Counted from the first letter of the stretch, positions 45,439 to 53,825 are shown. The stretch is 64,000 nt of DNA from Ruminococcus sp. AF31-8BH (GCF_003460605.1 NZ_QTVN01000008.1:169164-233163), one strand, 5' to 3'. Made by a program: numbers and translations. The notes: a model not told the origin generated them from the sequence alone.

Positions 45439-45489
45439 GTATGGTGCTGGCCGGGAAGCCTGTTCTCTGCCAGCACAGCGTATGTACTT

Positions 45490-46299
45490 TTAGAAGCTTC
45501 CTCCTGTGCCGCCGTGGCTGCTGTCGGAACCGCCTGTGTCGGAGGTGTCATCCTTAGGCTTGGCCGTGCGGGTAACGGTGTTGTAAAGGAAAATATCGTT
45601 TGACCGTGTAACATCCATGCTGCCGCTGCGCACATAGTCTACAGCGCTTTCCTGGCTGCGCACGGACTTCAGCTGAGCCCTCATTCCCATGGTACAAAGC
45701 AGTGCCAGAACAAAGCCAATGGCAATGGAGATGGGAATCCACATAAGAGAAAATGGTTCTTTGGGAAGGGTAGAAGCATCATATGGCTCTTCCGTGGCTG
45801 CCTGTTCCAGGAACATCTCACACTGGTCGGCAAATTCGTTAAAGGCTCCGGCAAAGTCCTCGTCCTTTAATTCCGGCTGAACCTTTTCTTTCAGATAATC
45901 CAGGCCATCCTGATTGAAAACAGTCATGCCATAGCCGTGAGTGGTAATGTGCCATTCCCGGTCGCCAATGCTGACCATAAAGAGGATGCCGTCGTAATCA
46001 TCACCTAGTCCATAATAATTGTCATCATAGAAGGTGTCGGTAAATTTGTTCATGGCCACGCCGTCTGTGGACTGTACCGTAGCTACTGCAACGTCAAAAT
46101 CGTATTCCTCACTTAAGGAATCCAGTCTGTCAAGAAGCTGGGACTCTTCCTCATCGGTAAGAAGGTCGGCCGCGTCATAAACCCTGGGAAGAAATTCGTA
46201 ATTATCATCGGTCTCTGCCTGAACAGTCAGGGCAGCAGGAAAAAGGCTTCCCACGCTGAGGGCGGCAGCCAGCATAACTGCAAAAGATTGTTTTTTCAT
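45490..46299 (-). CDS. TPM-domain membrane protein (YdjH/YgcG-like)
   Basis: 269 residues. Signal peptide (MKKQSFAVMLAAALSVGSLFPAALTVQA), an extracellular TPM domain (VYDAADLLTDEEESQLLDRLDSLSEEYDFDVAVATVQS...), one membrane helix at about 188-210 (SLMWIPISIAIGFVLALLCTMG) and a Gly/Ser-rich C-terminal tail ending GGTGGSF. Last of three genes that correspond to ydjI, ydjG and ydjH of Bacillus, which form a membrane complex involved in envelope stress. Function here is inferred from that arrangement. Confidence 0.85.
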   Translation of the reverse strand: MKKQSFAVMLAAALSVGSLFPAALTVQAETDDNYEFLPRVYDAADLLTDEEESQLLDRLDSLSEEYDFDVAVATVQSTDGVAMNKFTDTFYDDNYYGLGDDYDGILFMVSIGDREWHITTHGYGMTVFNQDGLDYLKEKVQPELKDEDFAGAFNEFADQCEMFLEQAATEEPYDASTLPKEPFSLMWIPISIAIGFVLALLCTMGMRAQLKSVRSQESAVDYVRSGSMDVTRSNDIFLYNTVTRTAKPKDDTSDTGGSDSSHGGTGGSF

Positions 46300-46312
46300 G
46301 GCGCATCCCTCC

Positions 46313-47398
46313 TTATAATGTATGAACCAGCCATGCGATCACATAGGCGGCTACAGAAAAACCAGCAGTCAGACCAAGGAGCCATTTGGTAAAAATACTT
46401 TTGTCTACAGGTAGGTTTCCAACGAATTTGCCAGTCTGGCCGTTCATTCCGAACAGATAGTGATTTCCTTTCCAGGTGGTGGAAAGCAGCCACACAGGAA
46501 ACAAGGCGTAGTGGGTTTTGCCCCCGTGAAGCTGGATATGGGAATCTTCCGGTGTGACGGTGTCATATCCGTTTACTGTAGAGCGAAAAGCGTCTTCCGC
46601 AGCTCTTCGCACACGCTGGTTGGCACGCTCTACAGATTCTTCTGCGGAGACATCGTACTTGTCAGCAACGTAGCCTGCCAGGTAAGGTGTCTGGAAATCT
46701 ACAGCTTCTGAAATTACATAAGGTTCCAGAGATTCTGTAAGGTCATTGTCAATCTTGGAAGAGCCGTCTACAGGAATCTGGTCGAAACCGATATTTCCGG
46801 CGCGGAAAACAGAGTAGTGGCTGGTTTCCGTATAGTCATACTCATCATCGCTCCAGAAACGGGTGCGGGTGGCATGATAGCGGATATCTGCAGTGGCGTC
46901 TGTGTCAAAAAGCCAGAATGGCACGTAGACGCCTTTGATCTCGTCAATATGGTTCTCTTTTTTGAAAACCTTGGGAAGAAGGATCTTGCCGTGAAGGTGC
47001 TTGTTCAGGCCTTCTTTGGCAGCCTTTTTGTCCAGCTTAAAGGGAATGATAAAGTCTGGACGCAGATCACCGGAGAATTTACCGGATATTACTACCGGGT
47101 TGCCGCAAAACGGGCAGCTGGAAGCGCCTGTGCTTTCGTCCGCAACGATCTCACCGCCGCAGGACTGGCATACGTAGACGGACATTTTGTCAGTTTCGTT
47201 TTCCTTCCAGTCTGTGCCGGAAGCATTTTCCCAGGTCATGTCATCGGCCTGCTGGCTGGCGGCAGCTTCATTAAATTCCTTAACGGTTTCCATGTCGAAT
47301 TCGGTGTCGCAGTAAGGGCATTTCATCTTCTGAAGCTTGCTGTTGAACTCAATGGCTCCGCCGCAGCAAGGGCATTTATATTCAAGGATATCGGACAA
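46313..47398 (-). CDS. Zinc-ribbon membrane protein (YdjG-like)
   Basis: 361 residues. Two N-terminal zinc ribbons (YKCPCCGGAIEFNSKLQKMKCPYCD and YVCQSCGGEIVADESTGASSCPFCG, each with two CxxC pairs), a middle domain with repeated aromatic strands (YHATRTRFWSDDEYDYTETSHYSVFRAG) and a C-terminal membrane helix (WLLGLTAGFSVAAYVIAWLVHTL). This matches the YdjG type of protein. Fourteen bases upstream of the TPM gene. Confidence 0.82.
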   Translation of the reverse strand: MSDILEYKCPCCGGAIEFNSKLQKMKCPYCDTEFDMETVKEFNEAAASQQADDMTWENASGTDWKENETDKMSVYVCQSCGGEIVADESTGASSCPFCGNPVVISGKFSGDLRPDFIIPFKLDKKAAKEGLNKHLHGKILLPKVFKKENHIDEIKGVYVPFWLFDTDATADIRYHATRTRFWSDDEYDYTETSHYSVFRAGNIGFDQIPVDGSSKIDNDLTESLEPYVISEAVDFQTPYLAGYVADKYDVSAEESVERANQRVRRAAEDAFRSTVNGYDTVTPEDSHIQLHGGKTHYALFPVWLLSTTWKGNHYLFGMNGQTGKFVGNLPVDKSIFTKWLLGLTAGFSVAAYVIAWLVHTL

Positions 47399-47431
47399 TA
47401 TTTCATCTCCTCTCGGATAAAAATAGGATCA

Positions 47432-47475
47432 GTCCCGTAAAAGAGTCTGGGGAGTATCCCATCTTTTTACGGGAC
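47432..47475 (-). promoter_or_regulatory. Inverted repeat between the SPFH and zinc-ribbon genes
   Basis: GTCCCGTAAAA at one side and TTTTACGGGAC at the other, 11 bases perfect, 22-base loop. No T-run directly after it on the minus strand, so it is either a weak terminator or an mRNA processing hairpin inside the operon. Confidence 0.5.
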
Positions 47476-47487
47476 ATATATGGTCAG

Positions 47488-48834
47488 TTACTGAATGTCG
47501 TTCTCATTAAACGGGTCGCCGCAGTTCGGGCAGAATTTCGGCGGATTGGTGAGATCTGCCGGTTCCCATCCGCACTTGTCACAGCGGTAGCGCGGCTTCA
47601 TAGCAGGCTTTGGAGAACCGCAGTTGGTGCAGAATTTGCCTGTATTGACAGCACCGCAGGAACAGGTCCAGCTTGCATTTGCTACAGGAGCCTGAGGCTT
47701 CTTAGCGCCGCACTCCGGGCAGAAGTTGCCGGAAACAACAGCACCGCAGGAGCACTTCCACTGATCACCGGAAGGCTGGGCAGATGGAGTACTCTGAGGA
47801 GCCGCCTGCTGTGCCTGGGCTGCCTGCTGCTGTCCCATGTTATAGAGATCCTGGGTATTGAAGCCGCCTGCCATATTTGCCATATTCATTCCCATAAATC
47901 CGGTCATAGCGCCTGCAGAATTGCCTGCTGCTGTTTTCATAGCGTCTGCCTGGGCGCCTGCAAGTGTGGCAGCAGCCATAGCAGGATTGCGCAGCATTGC
48001 CATACGCTGTGCGTCTTTGATCATCTTGGCATCTTCTTCAGGAAGCGTGATCGGGTTCATGGCAACAGAGACGATCACAAGTCCGCGAAGCTGGCTCCAT
48101 TTCTGGGTAAGGGCCTGGTTCATGGCATCACAAAGCTCCATTGCATGGGCAGGAAGGGCGCTTGGACGGATTCCCTGCTGGGAGATGCTTGCAAATGCTG
48201 GCTGAAGAGCGGAGATAAACTCTGTTTTCAGCTGGCTCTCGATCTGCTCTCTGTCATACTGCTGCTCGAAGTTTCCGCAAACATTGGAATAGAAGAGAAG
48301 CGGGTCTGCAATGCGATAAGAATAAACGCCGCTGCAGCGCACGGATACATCAATATCCAAACCGATATTTTGATCTACCACGCGGAATGGAATCGGATTC
48401 GGTGTGCCGAATTTATTGTCCACCAGTTCTTTGGTATTGAAATAATAAACGCGCTGGTCTTTGCCTGTGTCACCGCCGTAGGCAAAACGTTTGCCGATGG
48501 TGTGGAAGGTATTCATAATGGCATCGCCCAGATTGCCGGAAAAAATGCTGGGCTCTGTGGATGCATCGTAGGTATATTCGCCAGGCTCTGCGCAGATATC
48601 CACGATCTTGCCCTGTTCTACGATCATCATGCACTGTCCGTCTGCAACTGCGATTCCGGAGCCGCTGGTGATGATGTTGTCGTTTCCTCTGGTGTTGGAG
48701 GAGCGTTTGGAGGTGCGTTTCTGGCCTTTCACTGCCAGAACGTCATTGTCGATGGCATCGCAGTAGAAAAACTCTTTCCACTGATCTGCAAGTGTACCGC
48801 CTGCTGCTCCAAGAGCTGCTTTAATAAGTCCCAT
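47488..48834 (-). CDS. SPFH-domain protein with C-terminal zinc ribbons (YdjI-like)
   Basis: 448 residues. The N-terminal SPFH/virion-core-like domain (LIKAALGAAGGTLADQWKEFFYCDAIDNDVLAVKGQKR...) is followed by a Ala/Gln/Met-rich helical linker (about 300-365, MANMAGGFNTQDLYNMGQQQAAQAQQAAPQ) and three zinc ribbons (WKCSCGAVVSGNFCPECGAKKP, WTCSCGAVNTGKFCTNCGSPKP, YRCDKCGWEPADLTNPPKFCPNCG). YdjI-type proteins recruit membrane-stress factors. First gene of the three-gene operon; no pspA is next to it. Confidence 0.87.
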   Translation of the reverse strand: MGLIKAALGAAGGTLADQWKEFFYCDAIDNDVLAVKGQKRTSKRSSNTRGNDNIITSGSGIAVADGQCMMIVEQGKIVDICAEPGEYTYDASTEPSIFSGNLGDAIMNTFHTIGKRFAYGGDTGKDQRVYYFNTKELVDNKFGTPNPIPFRVVDQNIGLDIDVSVRCSGVYSYRIADPLLFYSNVCGNFEQQYDREQIESQLKTEFISALQPAFASISQQGIRPSALPAHAMELCDAMNQALTQKWSQLRGLVIVSVAMNPITLPEEDAKMIKDAQRMAMLRNPAMAAATLAGAQADAMKTAAGNSAGAMTGFMGMNMANMAGGFNTQDLYNMGQQQAAQAQQAAPQSTPSAQPSGDQWKCSCGAVVSGNFCPECGAKKPQAPVANASWTCSCGAVNTGKFCTNCGSPKPAMKPRYRCDKCGWEPADLTNPPKFCPNCGDPFNENDIQ

Positions 48835-48961
48835 AATAGTAACCCCTTTCTTTTTTGATATGGTCTGGCTATATTCTTGCTTAGAGTTTATATGATTTTG
48901 TCAGAAAATACAAGCGACATGTGAAAAATGACAGGTTTTCGTGATAATAAGACGGAAAAAG

Positions 48962-49003
48962 AAAAAAATCTACAGCCTATAAGCATAGTACTGTAGATTT
49001 TTT
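48962..49003. terminator. Bidirectional terminator
   Basis: AAAAAATCTACAG, a 15-base loop, CTGTAGATTTTTT. On the minus strand it should end the CapA-like transcript, from which it is now separated by a 162-bp MITE-like element. Confidence 0.85.
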
Positions 49004-49023
49004 GCATTTGAAATACTAATACT

Positions 49024-49185
49024 AGAGCCTGTTTGAAAAATCATTCCCGCAATCTGCACGCCCCACTTTGCGGTATATTTCACCCGAATTCGGTTGTCGT
49101 AGCCCGCTACGACTCCCTCATCCGGGCAAAATCTCCCACAAATTGTGACGCACATCTTGCAGCAAGCCTTTTTCAAACACGCTCT
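49024..49185. mobile_element. MITE-like element, full-length copy 2 (162 bp)
   Basis: Ends AGAGCCTGTTTGAAAAA and the complement of AGAGCGTGTTTGAAAAA (one mismatch), flanked on both sides by CT/AG so that TA could be the target duplication. The interior has CCGAATTCGG and the hairpin GTCGTAG-CCCG-CTACGA. Same length and about 93 percent identity with the copy at 15155. No open frame of its own. It lies between the CapA-like gene's stop (9 bases away) and that gene's terminator. Confidence 0.88.
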
Positions 49186-49194
49186 AGGTATTTT

Positions 49195-50661
49195 TTATTC
49201 TTCGGAAGAATCTTCTGAGCTGTCGCCAGAACTGCTCAGGTTCTGATAATATTGGGAGGAAGTGATGGAATCGGTATCCTCCACATAGTTGCCGGAAGCG
49301 TCATACATGTTGCCGTCAGAATCAAAGGTGACATCCAGAAGGGTAGTCTTGGTGGATGGGGTCACGTTCATGGACATGATCTCGTCATATTTGGTCTGAA
49401 GGTTCTCAAGGGTAAATTCATCTCCGATGGATTCCCGGACACTGTGAGCAGATGCCAGGGCGTCTGTGTATTCGGAAAGCTTGTATGGTCGGTATTCCTT
49501 ATTGTCATAGCTGTAATGCATAACCAGCGGTGTCAGGGCAGCATCCTGGATTTCAATGGTGGTCTGGTCGCCTTCTACAGTTTTCTGGATGGTAAAGGTA
49601 GCCATGCCTCCAAGGAGCTGCTTCAAAGTTTCCTGTCCGGTAACAAAGTTGCCCAGGGAGTAGTAGATCAGCATGTTGTGTCCGGCGTCATCGGTAAGAT
49701 ATCCGTATGGCTGAAGCACGTTAGGGTTGGTGCCGATTACCACATCTACGCCCTGCTCCATCAGGAAGTTCGCCCATTCTTTTTCATATTCGGTAGGCAT
49801 TGGTTCTTCTGTCTTGCCCCAGTTTGCAGAGAAAATCACGCAGTCTGCAGATGCACGGGCTGTCTGGATGGCAGCTGCCACGGCTGTGGTGTTAAAGGTA
49901 TCTATCATAGAACCGGAAGAAGCGGTGCTGGAATCTGCGGATGCAGTGTCGGTACCTTCTGTGTCTTCTTCAGAGTCCTGACTGGAATCGGACTGACTGC
50001 TGTAGGATGGGAACGTGTAGTCCAGGAAAGCAATCTTGATTCCGTTTATCTCCACAATCTTTGGCGCGGAACTGGTCTGACTGTCGTGGATTCCTACAAG
50101 GGTGACATCCGGCTGCAGGGTATTCCAGTAATTCAGGGTTTCATCTAACATGGAAGTTCCATTGTCATCGATCAGTGCAGTCGCAGAGGTAACCACATTA
50201 AAGCCTGCATTTACAAGTGCGTCGCCAATCTCGGTTGGGGTTGCATATGGGGCAGTGCCGCTGACGGCATCATGGTTTGCGGTAAATGGTGTTTCCTGAT
50301 TGACAATGGCAATATCTGCCGCCTGTATGTCTGAGCGGAGATTGTCATAAACGCTGTCATAGTTCCAGGCACCGCTTTCGGACTGGCCGGAGGAAAGAAG
50401 GCTTGGCTGAACCAGGTTGTCGCCTACTGCAAGTACTGTGGCAGTGGTGGTTTCCGCTGCAGCGACTGTGTTTTCCTTTTCCTTTTGTTTCTGGGCTTCT
50501 GCCGCTTTTTTCGCCTGGGCTGCGGGCTGACGGATCATGGCGTAGTCCATCTGATTAAAAATCAGGCACAGGACAACCAGAACCGCTGCTGACACCAGGA
50601 AGCTGGTCCTGGAATTCAGCCGTTCTTTATAATTTAATGGAAGATCGTCTCTTTTTTTCAT
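49195..50661 (-). CDS. CapA-like (PGA capsule biosynthesis type) metallophosphatase fold, catalytic residues lost
   Basis: 488 residues. One N-terminal membrane anchor (SFLVSAAVLVVLCLIFNQM), a Lys/Ala/Glu-rich linker, then the CapA fold in the outer space. Family landmarks can be aligned: VGDNLVQPSLL (family GDxML), IVNQETPFT (NLExP), VTSATALIDDNG (ANNHxxDxG), FSANWGKTEE (HWGxE) and VVIGTNPNVLQP (GHHPHVLQP). The metal-binding Asn-His and the His of the last two motifs are replaced, so it is probably inactive as a phosphatase. An Asp/Ser-rich low-complexity insert lies around 228-262 and another Ser/Glu tail at the end. Role unknown. Confidence 0.82.
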   Translation of the reverse strand: MKKRDDLPLNYKERLNSRTSFLVSAAVLVVLCLIFNQMDYAMIRQPAAQAKKAAEAQKQKEKENTVAAAETTTATVLAVGDNLVQPSLLSSGQSESGAWNYDSVYDNLRSDIQAADIAIVNQETPFTANHDAVSGTAPYATPTEIGDALVNAGFNVVTSATALIDDNGTSMLDETLNYWNTLQPDVTLVGIHDSQTSSAPKIVEINGIKIAFLDYTFPSYSSQSDSSQDSEEDTEGTDTASADSSTASSGSMIDTFNTTAVAAAIQTARASADCVIFSANWGKTEEPMPTEYEKEWANFLMEQGVDVVIGTNPNVLQPYGYLTDDAGHNMLIYYSLGNFVTGQETLKQLLGGMATFTIQKTVEGDQTTIEIQDAALTPLVMHYSYDNKEYRPYKLSEYTDALASAHSVRESIGDEFTLENLQTKYDEIMSMNVTPSTKTTLLDVTFDSDGNMYDASGNYVEDTDSITSSQYYQNLSSSGDSSEDSSEE

Positions 50662-50802
50662 AATTTCTGTCCTTTGAATGATTAATTGTAAAGTTTGAGT
50701 TTATTATAACAAACTATTATGCTTAAAGAAAGAAGGTATTCCATAAAATTTTAAAAAATTGTTACAGGACTTTGCGTTTGACAGTTCGTGTACCAGCAAG
50801 AT

Positions 50803-50819
50803 TATTTCAAACACGCTCT
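50803..50819 (-). repeat. Solo end of the MITE-like element overlapping a stop codon
   Basis: Read on the minus strand, AGAGCGTGTTTGAAATA follows a T, one mismatch to the element end. The TAG stop of the DUF885 gene is formed by TA plus the first G of the element end. No other element sequence is adjacent. Confidence 0.6.
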
Positions 50820-52644
50820 AAAGTGCCTGGTTGATATATTTTTTTAGAACCGGGAATTGTACCGGGCCAATGGCGAGAATCTGCTGGTGAAATGCTTTCA
50901 GGTCAAAATCTTCGCCAAGAAGCGTTTGCTGCTCTTCTTTCAGATCCAGGAAATTCAGGTATCCCACGTAGTATTTCAGGTAATTAGCGGGCGTTTCCAC
51001 AATGTATCGGTAAATTTCCGAAATCGCGGAGGCATCCCGGATGCCGAAAGCATTCAGGAAGCGGGCTGCCTGCGAGGGAGTCCAGCCACGGTAGTGGATT
51101 CCAATGTCCAGAAGGGAATAGATGCACAGGTTTACGCTTCGGTTCAGCCATGCGGCGCGAGTAAGGGCAGCAGAGGGGATTGCTTCGGATGCAGCTTGCC
51201 TCTGGGATTCCTGCGTCGTATTTTCCCGGGAAAGATATTGGGCGGCGTAATCGTAGGCGTAACTTTCCACATAGGTTGCCCAGCCCTCCACGTATCCGCC
51301 GGAGTCAATAAGATAGCGGATGTGCGCCGGATTCTGGCGGGCAAAATATACAGTCTGGTAAAGATGCCCCGGAAAGCCTTCGTGGGCCAGCGTGGTGAAA
51401 AGCTCCAGATTGCTGATAGAACGGCCGTTGTTGATATAAATGACGTTCGGGGAGCCTGTGTCCATAGGCGGTGTCAAATAAAAAGCCGGGCTGAGAAATT
51501 CCTCCATAGATTTATGTACCGTGCGGATTTCAAAGCCGACAGCCGGTGTTTCCGGGAAATCCTGTCGGATTTTTTCCTGAAGGAGATTTACGATGGTTTC
51601 GGGTTCCATAGCAGGCAGGTCTGTATTCTGGCTTTGCTGGGAAAACAGATCCGGATATTTTTTTAATAGAAGGGAAATTTCCCTGGAGTCTGCGGAAAGT
51701 TGCTGGGTAAGACGCTGCTCCAGCTGTTTTACAGGGAGATAGATGCCTACTTTGCTTTGCAGGAGATATTGGTAGTATTCTTTTCCACCGGAAAAATTGG
51801 ACAGGCCTCCAGAGTTTTTTCCGGTTCCGCGTAGCTGCTCCAGGCCTTCTATCAGTTTCTGATAGGCGGGAAGGACTTTTTCTTTGAGAATCTGGCGGTG
51901 TGCCTGATTCAGCAGCCTCTGGTCTTTTTCGGAAAGCTTTCCGTAGTCTTTTAGTTTCTGGGAAAAAATTTCAAGCATGTAATTGGAGTCTGGATCTTGG
52001 ATGAAGGAGAGGCATTGCGTCTGGATTCGGTCAAGGGTTTCGTCACTCATGAAAAATCCAGCATCGGATTTTGCCTGCTCGAAGGCGAGAATGCTCTGGA
52101 AATAATCCCCTGTGGTGGTGAGCAGATTCAGGTAGTCGGTGATATCCTGATTATTATAGAAGTTATATTCTGCAAGGAGGACGGGAAGCTGGGCCTGAAT
52201 GCCAAGGCTGGGGCCAAGGGGCTCCTCCAGAAGATAATGTTCCCCAAGAGAGGCCTGGGTGTGGTAGTAGAGCAGGAGCATGTCAAGGGTCAGGCGGTTG
52301 GTCTGGGAAAGCTTGGCGGGGGAAAAGGTCTTTAGTTTTGCTTCGTATTGTTCATATTGGCGAATGGCGTTGGAGTTGTCGGTGGCGAGGGTGCCAAGGG
52401 AGGCTCTGGGGCGGGAAATGCCCTGCTTTTCCGGATTTGCCAGGGAATAGTGAAGGTTCAGGACATTCTCGGAAACTTCTTTTTCGAAAAGGGATTCGGC
52501 GAAGTTCTCGAAGCGGGCATTTTCGGATATAGCATGGCGAAAGAGCCAGGGAAGGGCGATACAGGCGGAAAATATGAGGGAAAAAGCCGCAATGATAAGG
52601 GCTTTCTGCCTGGAATGGACTTGTTTTTTGAGGGTGGAAAGCAT
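50818..52644 (-). CDS. DUF885 family zinc metallopeptidase-like protein
   Basis: 608 residues. One N-terminal membrane segment (ALIIAAFSLIFSACIALPWLF) followed by a large helical domain. The zinc motif is HEGFPGH (family HExPGH) in LFTTLAHEGFPGHLYQTVYF, with EGWATYVESYAYD downstream, both conserved in DUF885. Probably a membrane-anchored carboxypeptidase acting outside the membrane; a serine-rich or peptidoglycan substrate cannot be told from sequence. Its stop codon comes from a MITE-like end. Confidence 0.85.
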   Translation of the reverse strand: MLSTLKKQVHSRQKALIIAAFSLIFSACIALPWLFRHAISENARFENFAESLFEKEVSENVLNLHYSLANPEKQGISRPRASLGTLATDNSNAIRQYEQYEAKLKTFSPAKLSQTNRLTLDMLLLYYHTQASLGEHYLLEEPLGPSLGIQAQLPVLLAEYNFYNNQDITDYLNLLTTTGDYFQSILAFEQAKSDAGFFMSDETLDRIQTQCLSFIQDPDSNYMLEIFSQKLKDYGKLSEKDQRLLNQAHRQILKEKVLPAYQKLIEGLEQLRGTGKNSGGLSNFSGGKEYYQYLLQSKVGIYLPVKQLEQRLTQQLSADSREISLLLKKYPDLFSQQSQNTDLPAMEPETIVNLLQEKIRQDFPETPAVGFEIRTVHKSMEEFLSPAFYLTPPMDTGSPNVIYINNGRSISNLELFTTLAHEGFPGHLYQTVYFARQNPAHIRYLIDSGGYVEGWATYVESYAYDYAAQYLSRENTTQESQRQAASEAIPSAALTRAAWLNRSVNLCIYSLLDIGIHYRGWTPSQAARFLNAFGIRDASAISEIYRYIVETPANYLKYYVGYLNFLDLKEEQQTLLGEDFDLKAFHQQILAIGPVQFPVLKKYINQAL

Positions 52645-52845
52645 GGGGGATCCTCCCTGCCAGAGGGATTTTTACTATATTATTGAGATTTTCGGTAAAG
52701 TATGCATTTTATTTGGTCCCATGGGAGGTGTAGGTGTGAGGATTGTGTGTCCAGGATGGTGGGATTTGCCAAATTAAAAGAGGGTGAGGGGAAAATGATT
52801 GGAAGATTTCACGAAATGGGGAGGGCGATGCGGCTGGCGTGAAAA
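52645..52845. other. Intergenic stretch upstream of divergent DUF885 and NlpC/P60 genes
   Basis: G-rich on the plus strand near 52700-52840. It carries the ribosome binding site of the DUF885 gene (minus strand). I see no gene. Confidence 0.5.
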
Positions 52846-52874
52846 TTGACGGGGAAAATTTTGTGTGATATTAT
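52846..52874 (+). promoter_or_regulatory. Promoter of the NlpC/P60 gene
   Basis: TTGACG, 17 bases, TATTAT. A transcript would start near 52882, leaving a leader of about 135 bases. Confidence 0.7.
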
Positions 52875-52889
52875 ACACACCTGTTACGT

Positions 52890-53003
52890 AGACTTAATAA
52901 AAATGTAATAATTATCGCGGGAATGCGCCGCAGTGTGCTGCGGCAGCAGATGATAACGCGGTATACAGAAAAGGAACCCAGTCAATGTGGGGTATTAATT
53001 TCG
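52890..53003 (+). promoter_or_regulatory. Structured leader of the NlpC/P60 gene
   Basis: CCGCAG-TGTG-CTGCGG (52929-52944) is a tight hairpin enclosed by TTATC/GATAA (52912/52953), and a second hairpin ACCCA/TGGGGT follows (52976-52993). Cell-wall hydrolase genes often have c-di-AMP riboswitches, and the ACCCA/TGGGGT element resembles part of one, but the rest of the consensus is not found by eye. Call it a structured leader of unknown type. Confidence 0.4.
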
Positions 53004-53015
53004 AGAGGTGAATGG

Positions 53016-53741
53016 ATGTTAAAAAATAAAATGAAGAAAATTCTGTGCGGCGTGGCCATATGTGTAACGGTATGTTCCCAGGTGATTTTTCCGCAGGCGG
53101 TATTTGCCGCAACAAAGAAAGCGGTGGAAAAGGCAGGAGAGGAATTTGTGGCAGCAATGGAAGCGGATGCTGACGAGAGTGCAGAGCTGACTGCTGAAAG
53201 TGTGGATTCCGAGAATGCGGAGCAAACTGTTGAGAGCGGTACTGCTGTAAGTGCTGATACAGGTGCAGAGGTAAGCTCGGAAAATGTGGATACAGATGTT
53301 TCTGCTGAGGAGAGTGTGGATAACTCAGAAACTGAGGAAGAGGCACAGAGTGGACCAACAGAGGAAGAACTGAGAGCGCAGATTGTGGATTTCGCCCTGC
53401 AGTTCGAGGGAAATCCTTATGTTTATGGCGGGACAAGCCTGACAAACGGTGCAGATTGCTCCGGATTTGTAATGTCTGTGTTTGCACAGTTTGGATATTC
53501 TTTACCAAGGGTGGCAGCAGACCAGTATTATCAGTCTGTTCAGAAGTCAGTAGCGGATCTGGAGCCGGGAGACCTGGTATTCTATGGAAGCGGAATCAGC
53601 CATGTAGCGCTGTACATCGGTGATGGACAGATCATCCACGCCAGCACATCCGCGTCCGGAATAAAGATTTCCAATTATGATTATGAAACTCCCGTTGGTG
53701 TGGGAACTTATATTGAATCAGACGGATTTTATGGGGAATAA
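53016..53741 (+). CDS. Secreted NlpC/P60 peptidoglycan endopeptidase
   Basis: 241 residues. Signal peptide (MLKNKMKKILCGVAICVTVCSQVIFPQAVFA), an acidic linker of about 80 residues (many E, D, S, V), and a C-terminal NlpC/P60 domain with the catalytic Cys in NGADCSGFVMSVF, His in ISHVALYIGD and third polar His in QIIHASTS. Cleaves stem peptides in the cell wall. The ATG at 53016 with GAGAGGTGA upstream is preferred over an open extension to 52923. Short for the family: no SH3 or LysM domains, so wall targeting may rest on the acidic linker. Confidence 0.92.
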   Translation: MLKNKMKKILCGVAICVTVCSQVIFPQAVFAATKKAVEKAGEEFVAAMEADADESAELTAESVDSENAEQTVESGTAVSADTGAEVSSENVDTDVSAEESVDNSETEEEAQSGPTEEELRAQIVDFALQFEGNPYVYGGTSLTNGADCSGFVMSVFAQFGYSLPRVAADQYYQSVQKSVADLEPGDLVFYGSGISHVALYIGDGQIIHASTSASGIKISNYDYETPVGVGTYIESDGFYGE

Positions 53742-53766
53742 AAAAATAGGGGCATTGCTTTTGGGC

Positions 53767-53783
53767 AGAGCCTGTTTAAATAA
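53767..53783 (+). repeat. Possible solo end of the MITE-like element
   Basis: AGAGCCTGTTTAAATAA, two mismatches to the left end of the full elements, between the NlpC/P60 stop and its terminator. Confidence 0.45.
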
Positions 53784-53793
53784 ATACGCTTAT

Positions 53794-53825
53794 AGGACTG
53801 GGATGAATTTCCTGGTCCTTTTTTT
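53794..53825 (+). terminator. Terminator of the NlpC/P60 gene
   Basis: AGGACTGGGA, loop, TCCTGGTCCT, followed by seven T. Ten pairs including two G-U. Confidence 0.8.

Noticed and set aside
52890..53003. c-di-AMP (ydaO) riboswitch
   Set aside because: Only the ACCCA/TGGGGT part resembles the consensus; the other conserved loops are not found, so it is kept as a structured leader of unknown type.
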